DNA of 64,000 nt from Prinsepia uniflora (taxonomy: Eukaryota > Streptophyta > Magnoliopsida > Rosales > Rosaceae), in assembly GCA_032719365.1 (NCBI GenBank), contig CM064873.1, positions 11,504,501-11,568,500 of the forward strand. The letters run 5' to 3'. Position numbers and translations under genes: made by a program. A model generated the notes under the pieces. The model worked only from the letters and a program-made list of their open reading frames with translations, searched no databases and had not been told where the DNA came from. Positions 33,291-43,549 of this stretch are shown here, piece by piece; within the stretch, counting starts at the first letter, position 1; every line of letters begins with the position of its first letter.

Positions 33291-33356
33291 CTCTTCTTCT
33301 TCGACGGTCTTGTGGATGAGTATAGGGTGGGTCGCACCGATGTGGGAAGGTGGTTT

Positions 33357-33491
33357 GCGTCGAAGCCTGAGTTCGTCGAAGACTGGGTTTTCGTCGAAGC
33401 TTGGGTTCGTCGAAGGCTGGGTTTCCGTCAAAGTCTGGGCTCGTTGAAGGCTGGGTTTCTGTCGAAACTTGGGTTCGCGTCAACGCCTGGT
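33357..33491. repeat. Short tandem repeat built on GTCGAAGCCTGGGTT
   Basis: About eight imperfect copies of a 15-18 base unit (GTCGAAG-nCTGGGTTT) at the 5' edge of the GRF gene. They make low-complexity open frames in several phases on both strands, which I do not call as genes. Confidence 0.75.
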
Positions 33492-33865
33492 GAAGCAGGA
33501 ACTGGATTTCTCAATTTATGGTTTATCGTGTTGAACTGAGTTTCTCAATTTGGGATTCGAATTGAAAGGGCCAATTGCGAAGTTCCACCAATGCCCTTTT
33601 CCAATTTAATATACTTTTATCCACGTAGGTGCCACAATAGCTTTTCAAGACAAACATAACACCTTGGACGGAAAAAGGAGATGAGTGACCCTATTCGACC
33701 ATTTCATATTGTTAAGTGGGCGAATAACGAGTACAGGGTGTAAAGTGTAACAAATGTACGAGTTTATGGTGCATTTAGTCCAATAAGAATAAAAACAAAT
33801 TTTAGCTAAATCCTTTACATTCGAAACATACTATTACCGAATAATGAATATAAAGTTGCACAGTC

Positions 33866-33891
33866 ATATATATATATATATATATATATAT
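33866..33891. repeat. (TA)13 microsatellite
   Basis: Uninterrupted alternating AT run of 26 bases, just outside the last inverted copy of the MULE subterminal repeat. Plain dinucleotide repeat. Confidence 0.95.
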
Positions 33892-34509
33892 CCTTCTTTG
33901 TGACACCAATGTTTCATTGCTTTGTCCATGCCTCATACATTATTTTAAAGCTTTTTAGTTTAAATGCATAATGTATTCGCATTATTATCACTTTACACCC
34001 TATTCTCATCACTCGTTCACTGTGCACCCTAAAATAGCTAAGTCATTCCATTCAAACAACTTTTCTGTTAAGGGATCGTCATTTTTTAGGGTAATTTTGG
34101 AATATACCATCTCCAATCCAGATCACCATCAAAACCATCATTTTTCTAGCACTCTCTCATCGACCATGGACACAAATCCTCTAGGGATCTTGTCACATCT
34201 ACATGGTAGGAATCATTTCATCTTAGTCGTTCAAATGAATGATGAGGTCAGAAATGATTTTTAACTTTTCTCACTTCCTCACGGGCCAGGCTTCGGTCCT
34301 CCGTAGGACTAAGTCCTCTGGCTTTTGGACGGGTAGAAATGCCCCAAATGATCCGACGGACAGGAAAAATAGGGTACAAAAAGAAGGGTGGTCCACCATA
34401 AAGCAAATAAATTGTTACCACTTGCACTGTAGATTACCTATTTTTAACAAATGAAAGTGAGGGCATTATAGTAAAATAGAGAAAGGAGGATGCAGACAAG
34501 ACGACCAAG

Positions 34510-36476
34510 ATGGGAAAACCCTCTATTGAAATCACAGAAAGCTTCGCTTCCACAACAAAAATTTCAGACGACATTCCTGAAAAAGTCATAACTGCAGTGC
34601 TCAATTTTGCCAAGGAGTGGGGATCTCAGACCCCGTCCCTGATCAGTTCGATTTGAAAGTTGACTCCAACTCCGACGTCGTTCGTGACCTCCTCAAGTCC
34701 CTACACATCTCGCGTGGCCATGTCACCTGCCTCGTGACCGTCAAACCTGCTGTCACTGTAATTTATCCTTCATTGCTTCTTTTCCTCGCTGTTTGAGTTT
34801 CATTCATCTGTTTAGTTGCCGAGAACAATCTGGAAATGGGTTTGTTAGAAATGTGGGAAATTGGAGGAAAATAATAGAACCCTTTTTGGATTTTCTTAAT
34901 TGAGTTTAAATTTGGTCGCTTTTTTAATCTGGGTTTGGCTAAATTGAGCGGTGTGCCTAGTTGGTTGCTGAGAAAGTCAGGATAGGAAGAGAAAGTTATT
35001 TAATTTAAAGTGTTTTTTTTTTATTGATTTTGTTGTTTATTGAGTTTAACTATTGAGTATATCATGATTTGTTGGATTTTATTTCACAGTTGGTCAGTTT
35101 TATTTGATAGATGCAATGCATAGTATCGAATTTCTCCCATGTTCCAAATAATGTCCAACCTTTTATTTTATTTTCATCTTTGTTCTAATTGTTCTTTGAT
35201 TTCCGACAATAAAGAGTCCAGTGAACTTAAGGTTGTTTTCTTTTGTTTTCGGTCATTGCCTTCTGGACGTAACAAATGTAATGATGTTTTTTTTTCATGA
35301 ATCTGCAGAATTTCTATAAAGGGTTTCATGGGGGAGCTATTGCTGCTGTTGCTGAGGTTTTGTCAATAGCTTGTGCGAGGACGGTGGTGGTTGCGGATAA
35401 GGAGATTTTTCTAGGGGAACTGAGCATTTCTAACCTCTCTGCTGCAACAGTAAATGTGAGCCTTTGAAATTTACAATTCTTTCCTTTTAACTGTTTTATA
35501 AAGATTGATGGATATGTTGGAAATGAAAACGAAAACCAATCCACATACACTTACTATAGATTATTAAGCTGTCTTATTTGGAATTGAATGGTCTTTTGAT
35601 GCATTCCAAATGCTATTGAAGGACTCTTAAGAAATATCTCAGATTTATGATTTTGTTTCCAATTCAAATTTGTAAGTTGTGATTCTACAATTTCTACCTG
35701 TGTTTGTTGATGGCATTGAGAAGGAATTGGTACCTCTCTACTTACAATCCTTTAGTGACGAAGGTATACTTTTCTTGCCTCCCAGACAGATTTACACTTC
35801 TTGTGTTGTTTCTAAATCTATTACTAATTACAAAAATAGATTGCTATCTTTTCTTTGAAACCTTTTTCCTAAGGTGCCAATTTGGAATTACTTTAGCACA
35901 CAATATGGTACTAAAATATGCCAATTAGGGGAACATATAGAAGGACCTACTTTTTCAACCCCAAACAACATATTTACAGCCGTACCATCTTCAATTGAAT
36001 CAGGCTGATAATGATTTCGAACCCCAAAGCTCCGTTTAGACATAGATTCAATCCATAGGCGCCCTTGCATCTGTAACGAAGAGTCCAAACATTAAACGGA
36101 TAGTCAATTTGTTGTTACATACCAGTTAGGTATTTCCTAATTCATATTAAGGTATGATAGGCTACTTGAAAATTCATCATTGACCATGATATCCAAAGAG
36201 GAATCTGCAGTTTATAGTTCATCCCATGTTTACACTGAATCATTTCTTGATTATAGTTTGCATCGTTCATTCTATTCATTTCTTTTGGTTGTCTTTTTAT
36301 TTGTAAAAAATTTCCTATGGCCCCTTTTACAGGAAGAGGTGATAGTTGATGCATCTGTAGTGCGAAGTGGAAGAAATCTGAATGTGATAGCGCTTGAATT
36401 TAAACTCAATAAAACCGGGAACTTGGTTTACACTTCTCACTCTACCTTCAATCACATGCCTGCTACTAAATTATGA
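34510..36476 (+). pseudogene. Hotdog-fold acyl-CoA thioesterase-like gene, three exons, one frameshift in exon 1
   Basis: Exons at 34510-34757, 35309-35455 and 36333-36476, all with GT-AG borders, encode about 179 residues if the frame break is ignored. The core is NFYKGFHGGAIAAVAEVLSIACARTVV, followed by LGELSISNLSAATVN and a last exon ending HSTFNHMPATKL. The HGG motif at the start of the long helix and the overall layout match plant ACOT13/THEM2-like thioesterases, which hydrolyse acyl-CoA esters in plastid, mitochondrion or peroxisome. The acidic residue of the helix is Glu (VAEVLS) rather than the Asp of human THEM2. In exon 1 the frame from the ATG runs to a stop after PSLISSI, while the homologous frame VPDQFDLKVD is offset by one. 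The break maps to the GGGG run at 34618-34621, one G short. It is either a genuine null allele or a sequence error, so I label it as a pseudogene with reserve. Confidence 0.72.
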
Positions 36477-37859
36477 CTTCAGATATGAAATATTTGGCCA
36501 TTTGTTCTAGCCCAATTTGAATATCTTATCGGTCTATTTTACAGCACATATATTTTGACTATATGTAGAGTTACTCTAAGTAAGATCAGTAAATAATTTT
36601 TTGTGTTTCTCGTCTATTCATGTCTGATCTAGAAATACGTCCTTAAATGGCTATGTAGAAAATAGTTAGACACAATAATGGATGGTTATGCACATGTTGT
36701 TCGTTCCAGATTGCTATGAGAGAAAAGGTGGTTTGGCAACTGGGTATTGAGGGGTTTCTAATTTATATTGAGATGTATGTTCTTTTATTCTTTGGATTTG
36801 AAGGATTTCGATTGTTTGGAATCTCAGGTTGATTATGTTTGTCGAATATTTTGAAGAAATCGAGTAACCTTTGGTGGGTTTGTTTGATTAAGATTTTTGG
36901 ATGAAATTTGTGTGTTTTTAGGTGTTTATGGATTTGTGATTGATCGCTTGGAGCATTGGTGTAATTGAAGGAGTTTTTGATTGTCTGGTGGTGTGGTTGC
37001 TATATTGCTTTTCCCATTTTTGTTATTCTAAAGTGTCCTTTTGTGATATGCTTATTTTGAAACATATAGACAAGAACATAGTTCGTTCTCTCGGGTGTGT
37101 TTCAATCTTTGAAAAAGTTATTTAAGCATGAAGGTGTACGAGGATTCTACAAGTAAGTTGAATGTGAACAATCCATTATCATGTTCTTGTATAAATGTAG
37201 GAACTTTGTATCTGTGGTCATAAAAATTGTTCTTGGACAACATCTTGTCTATTTTTCAAAGGGAATAGAGCTAGTGTCGTTCGAAATGTCCTTTATGCAG
37301 CCTTATATTAAATGACATATGAGCAGTACAGGTGTTGGATCTTGAATAATTATTCTGCTTTAGGGTCAGGGTCTCATATTGATCTTTTAACGATTGAACG
37401 GAAGGGGTGAGAGCTGGTGGTCGTCGTGCGTCTCTGTTTTGAGAATTTGAAGGGGACGTCTAGGAGATGGGCAATTGGGCAGAATGAATCCTACATTTGA
37501 AACTTTTAATAGGCCTTTTGGGCCAAACAATAATTAGGCTCAAAACAATTACCAAACCAACTCACAAGTTTTCAAGGCTGAAGGGGCTTGTAGGGTATTT
37601 TAGAGGTTTAATTGATAAAATCCTAAAATAAATTGTTTTTGAATCTGTAAGAAGAAATATAACAATGAAGATCATCTTCGTCTCAATCAAGGTTATTGAG
37701 AAGTTAGTTGAATAAATTAGTTTTTTTTTACGTTAAATATTTGATTTAATAGAAAATATTGACTCACAATGTTTACACTAACTCATCTCAATCAAGGGTA
37801 ATGAACATTCTCATCTTAATTTATGATTATGCACAATAAATATATATAGTTAGATAGGT
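36477..37859. other. Intergenic region after the thioesterase gene
   Basis: Probable 3' UTR in the first few hundred bases, then AT-rich DNA. Frames of up to 61 residues (36940-37125) have no family character. I see no gene, tRNA or terminal repeats here. Confidence 0.55.
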
Positions 37860-40530
37860 CATTTTATTTTAATCACTTAATTTATCAAACACTCAAGTAT
37901 ATTTCAATATTTTTTTATCAAAATTTTGATTCAATCGATATTCAGACGATCAAATTTTCAAAATCAGGATCGTTCATTTTGTCATGCCACTTTTGTAGAC
38001 ACAACCATTCGAAAAAATATCCAAATTTTGAGGAGCTAAAGTCGTCCGATTGTCATAAAATATTTTGTAATCGTCGAATCGTGTCGCATCGCTACATAGT
38101 CCAGGAATTTCTAAATTAGCCAATTTTTTGTGTAAGCGATCTACGAATATACAGTAAATATAGACGGTTGGATTGGTTGATTGATGTAAAAAAAAATTAA
38201 AACATTTAAATCATCTTATTCATTAAACACTTAAAACACTTTTAAGTATATTTTGATGCATTTTTTCGAAGTTGTGGTTCAAACGATTTTCAGAGTTAGA
38301 TTTTCAGGATTAGAACCGTTCACTTTATGGTTTTTAGTACCTAGACCTTGTCTGTCAAAAAGCTCGGGATTTCGAGGAGTTAAAGCCGTCAGATTGCCGA
38401 AACCCATTCTGTAGCCGTCGAATGGTGTCGTACCGTTATTTAGTCCTGGAATTTCGAAATTAGCCAATTTTTTGTGTAAGTGATCTTCATGAATATACAG
38501 TAAATATAGACGGTTAGATTGATCGTTTGATGTCAAAAAATATTTAAAACATTTAAATCATCTTATTCATCAAACACTTGAAACACTTAAGTATATTTTG
38601 ATGTGTATTTCGAAGTTTTGATTCAAACGATATTCAGATAGTTAAATTTTCAGGATCAGAATCGTTCACATTATGCCTTTTAGTACCTCGACCTTGCCTG
38701 TGAAAAATCTCGAGATTACGAGGAGTTATAGTCGTCCGATCGTCAGAACTCATTTTGTAGCCGTCGAATGGTGTCGCTCCGTTACTATGTCTCAGAATTT
38801 GAAAAGTAGCCAGTTTCTTGTGTAAGTGATCTACGAGTATATACAGTAAATATAGACGGTTGGATCTGTGGATTGATGTCAAAAAATATTTAAAACATTT
38901 AAATGATCTTATTCATTAAACACTTAAAACACTTTGAAAAAAAATTGTTTAAAAAGCTATCATTTGAACAAAAACTTTGGAAATCATGTTAAAATATAAT
39001 TAAAGTATTTATAGTTTTTTTTATGAATAAGATGATTTTAAAATTTTAGATAATTTTTTTAATATCAATTGACCGGTATAAACATTTATATTTTTTATAT
39101 GCGCTTATAGATCGTTAGATTTTCAAGATCGAAACCGTTCACTTTATGTTTTTTAATACATAGACCTTGCCCATCAAAAATCTCAGGATTACGAGGAGTT
39201 AAAGTCGTTCGATCGTCAAAACTCATGTTGTAGCCGTCGAATGGGGACGCACCGTTACTTAGTCCCGGAATTTCGAAATTAGCTAATATTTTGTGTAAGC
39301 GATCTTCATGAATATACAGTAAATATAGACGGTTAGATTGATAGATTGATGTAAAAAATTATTTAAAACATTTAAATCATCTGATTCATCAAACACTTAA
39401 AACATTTCAAGTATATTTTGATGTGTTTTTTGAAGTTTTGGTTCAAACGATATTCAGACAGTCGGATTTTCAGGATTGAAACCGTTCACTTTACGGTTTT
39501 TAGTACCTAGACCTTGCCAGTAAAAAATCTTTGGATTATGAGGAGTTAAGATCATCAAAACTCATTTGGCAGCTGTCGAATGGTGTCGCTCCGTTACTTA
39601 GTCCCGGAATTTCGAAATTAGCTAATTTTTTGTGTAAGTGATCTTCATGAATATACAGTAAATATAAACGATCAGATCGATCGATTGATATCAAAAAATA
39701 TTTAAAACATATAAATAATCTTATTCATTAAACACTTAAAAACACTTTTAAGTACATTTTGATGACTTTTTTTCGAAGTTTTGGTTCAAAAGATTTTTAG
39801 ACAGTCGGATTTTCTGGATGAGAATCGTTCACTTTATGATTTTTAGTACCTAGACCTTGACCCGTCAAAAAGCTCGGGATTACGAAGAATTAAAGTTGTC
39901 TGATCGTCGAAACTCATTTTGTAGCCGTCGAATGGTGTCGCTCCGTTACTTAGTCCCGAAATTTCGAAATTAGCTAATTTTTTTTGTGTAAGTGATCTTC
40001 AGGAATATACAGTAAATATAGACATTTAGATCGATCAATGTCAAAAAATATTTAAAATATTTAAACCATCTTATTCATCAAATATTTAAAACACTTCAAG
40101 TATATTTTGATGCGTTTTTTGAAGTTTTGATTCCAACGATATTCAGACAATCGGATTTTCAGGATCAGAACCGTTCACTTTACGGTTTTTAGTACCCAGA
40201 CCTTTCTCGTCGAAAATCTCTGGATTATGAAGAGTTAAAGCCATGCGATCGTCAAAACTCATTTGATATCCGTCGAATGGTGACGCACCGTTACTTAGTC
40301 CCAGAATTTCAAAATTCGCTAATTTTTTGTGTAAGTGATCTTCATGAATATATAGTAAATATATACGGTTAGATCGATCGATTGATGTAAAAAATTATTT
40401 AAAACATTTAAATCATCTTATTCATCAAACATTTAAATATTTTAAGGGTATTTTAATCGGTTTTTAGAGGTTGATTCAAACAATATTTAGACATTCGAAT
40501 TTTCAAGATTGGAACTATTGACTTTGTCTA
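37860..40530 (+). repeat. Satellite-like tandem array, about 345-bp monomer, seven to eight units
   Basis: The landmark ACAGTAAATATAGACGG recurs at 38151, 38497, 38843, 39316, 39655 and 40009, with a degraded copy at about 40352. Spacing is 346, 346, 473, 339, 354 and about 343. The long interval contains a truncated, diverged extra unit (38940-39110). Other shared words are CCGTCGAATGGTGTCG, CCGTTCACTTTA and TTTAGTACCTAGACCTTG. Units are diverged from each other by point changes, and the outermost ones at 37860-38110 and 40440-40530 are weakest. There are no long frames or retroelement features. Confidence 0.9.
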
Positions 40531-40977
40531 ATATAAGCATTGCCCATTATTGTACAACAACTTGTTCTATGCCATATGATTCAATACGTACCGATCAAAT
40601 ATGTTTTCAATCAATTTTATTTTAAAATTCAAGTTTCTTTCATTTCTTAAATCAATTTTACTTTAAAATTCATTATGATCTGCCATTGTAATATAAAATT
40701 GTGTTCAAAGAATTATTATTTTTTGTAATTACAATTTATAAGAACGATGAGAATCTCTAGAAATACGTTGCAATTAATAATAGTTGAAAATAATATAATA
40801 AATTAGTAGACGTGGTAAAATTAGTTTTTATGAATTATTATTTATTTCATTTTTCAATTAATTAGAACGAGAAGAGAAAGTTGCAAGAAACCCATACAAA
40901 TTCACGAAAAATTTGTATGATTATTAAATATTTAATTGTCATTTTTCAAACAACCAAATTGAACGAAAATTAACAAT

Positions 40978-41133
40978 TCAACCACTCAAAATTTTGTATC
41001 CACTAGGGCTAGCATCAGTTGTACGACTGCGGTGGGGATCAGACTCACGTCCAACAAATGCCTCACGGCTGCTGGAAGCCACAACTCTCCTCAATGATCC
41101 AGCTGACCTGCCCAACATATCGTTATTCGACAT
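40978..41133 (-). pseudogene. Short coding-like fragment, serine/arginine-rich, possibly from a casein kinase 1-like C-terminal tail
   Basis: On the minus strand a GC-richer segment in AT-rich surroundings starts MSNNDMLGRSAGSLRRVV and continues SSSREAFVGRESDPHRSRTTDASPSG before a stop at 40978. A TTGTAG that could act as a splice acceptor precedes the ATG. From memory the SSSR-DAF..ESD-HRSRTTDASP pattern resembles the tail of plant casein kinase 1-like proteins, but I cannot verify this. No kinase domain is present nearby, so it would be a captured exon or relic. Confidence 0.35.
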
Positions 41134-43549
41134 CTACAAGCCCCAACCATGCACGTAAGATTTAGACACAACCCAATTTGATATAAACAGGCATGAAACA
41201 GGAAGCTTCAATTTATAAGCAATGCATTCCAAACAACTCAAAAGATTCTAATCCCTGCCAAGGAAGTAGAAACCTTTTTTTTCACAAATTTTCTCGTACT
41301 TCTGTTTCTTAGTTCTAGCTTTTAGTCCCTGCCAAGGAAGGCTACAGGAAAATAGAATTATTAAACAAAACATCAACATATAGCACTGCAATAAAATATC
41401 GGGTCGTTCATTCTAGTTTGAGAGAGAGAGATCCTTTTTTTTTTACCAAGAGAGAGAGATCCCTTTTAAGGAGACCACAATAAGTAGTGATCTTTGATGA
41501 GGAAAGGAATAGTTTTGGAGCCACCTGTCGTCCTTGAATTGTTTCCCCAAGACTCGATTTCGTGGCCCACCTTATTCCATTATATATGCTTCCGATAAGC
41601 CTGTAGCTCTGAGGATTGGAGTGAGCATATGGTACACATATTAAAACAACGTGGGTTAAGTACCTTCACACCTCTGAAAAGTGAAACCAAGGCCCATACA
41701 AAACAGTAGATACCAAAACATGCACTTGCCCTAAGTTGGGTATTAACAAATTTCAATAAAGCCAAAAATTAGCACATAAGTACAAGCGAAAAGAGTAATA
41801 TGGTGGCCCAAGAACCCCATCAAAATAACTTGGACGTCAATACAACTTAGCTCCACTTACCTGATGAATAACACCAGCGACGAGGGATTCAAATAACTTC
41901 CAAATTTGTTACTTTCAACTCAACGACACAGACCGAGCCAGAGTAGGACATGTTGGCCAAGCTGGCACAAGCAATCCATCATCCATGGATGTTTTCATAG
42001 TTTCACTTTCAGGATCAGGGGCATTTTATGATCAAAATCAGTACTTGGATCATCCTTCCAAGACAACTCCCCCCATAGATGAATATGGGCTAACAAATGA
42101 GAAATATCAAATAGAATTAATATTATATACACATGGGGAATTTTTCATATTCGTCATTCAGATAGAAGTAGTCCATCCCATCCACACATTTTGGGGATTA
42201 CAGCAGAATATTATCCCATTAACAACAAACCAGAAGCAGGAATTCCTTGTTTTGTTTTTTATTAAAATTACAAGTAAACAAAAAATAAAAATAAAAACAT
42301 GATCTACCAGACAGAAGGAAAATGTGAAAGATAACACTGCACTTCTAACACAGAAGCTCCTGCATATCAGAACCTCCACAGACAAAAGAAAGAACATACA
42401 GATGAACAGTTCACTCCACATGAGGCGGCTTAAAAGCTTTTTTTAAAAAAAAAAAAATTAATTCTACAAAAAAGAAAAGAAAAAAAGAGTCAAAAGACCT
42501 CAATTACCATGAAGCAATCATAAAAGTTAGAAATACAAATCTACAAAGATCAACTAGTAACAGCAAACCTCCAAACTCATACTATGATTTAAACGAAAAC
42601 TTCTTAATTGCAATCACGCACCAATTCTGTTTTTTACTTTGCAAACATAATACAAAATAGAAGTGTAAAGAAGAAGAAAAGGTGGAAATTCATTAATATC
42701 CATTTTGTCATGATAAAACAGTGAAGGCAAGTATAAAACTCCCAGAAAGGATCAGATTTCATCCATTAAGTTGCGAAAGCAACAATCAAATAACAGTACA
42801 GCAGGGAGTTGAATACTCATCATCTGGATGATCAGCCGGTCGAATAAGACCATATAAAGCAACCCACGATACAAACTTTCACATTCTTATCACACCACCT
42901 GAAAATGCAGAGTCGAAGCCAAACTCAATACAAGAAAATGCCTATATAGGAAACCCATATAAACTTAAATCTAAAGGAGGCAACGTCAACAAACAACAAA
43001 TCTAATGTAAAAGAGAATTAAATATAGACTCGGTGCATTTATTTTTTGAAGGGGAAGGAGGGGATGGGGAAGAAGAAACGAGTTACTCGCAACGAGTTAA
43101 AAGGTGACACTGAAAACTATAACAAAGTCTGCAATCGAATAGATTAACCGTTTAAAGTAGTGCGACAGTCCACTTAATTCATAGATATTTTCGTAAGAAG
43201 AAAAGAACAGATGCACACAAAGATGCAAACAAACATAAAACTACACAACATAATACTACCAGCAGCAATTAAAATCATCCCACTCCTCTAAATGACCAAC
43301 TACTGAATCTAAAATATGTCCAAATAAATAATAAATAAAATAAAAATAAAACAATAAACAAGTAATTACATTCTTACCTGCAGGAATACAGACCCCCCAG
43401 AGTTACAGGAATTTGAACCAGCATTAGGCCGCCGAGAGAAAGACCAGTTACGAGTCAGTCTCATCCTTGAGTACAGGGTCAGACAACCACAGCCCTCAAT
43501 TTCTCCACCTCAACATACCCATCAATGCAAAAGCAATCATTTTGCAACA
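41134..43549 (-). other. Downstream region of NOT4, probable 3' UTR with introns
   Basis: No credible protein frame. The part next to the NOT4 stop (43378-43549) is probably 3' UTR exon. A good donor, CTGCAG|GTAAGAA, lies at 43377 and an acceptor, TTTTCAG, at 42899-42901 on the minus strand. A further donor-like CATCAG|GTAAGTGG lies near 41860. GA runs occur at 41425-41460. Transcript extent cannot be decided from sequence alone. Confidence 0.5.
42899..43377 (-). other. Predicted 3' UTR intron of NOT4
   Basis: Begins GTAAGAATG directly after CCTGCAG and ends TGCATTTTCAG on the minus strand, giving a 479-base intron. Its donor is 172 bases downstream of the NOT4 stop codon, beyond the roughly 50-base limit at which plants commonly trigger nonsense-mediated decay. 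Confidence 0.5.

Noticed and set aside
34168..34263. Short frame MDTNPLGILSHLHGRNHFIL that might be the N-terminus of another MULE transposase
   Set aside because: Only 32 residues and no continuation downstream. It is near MULE-like CACTTTACACCC words, but support is too weak to call.
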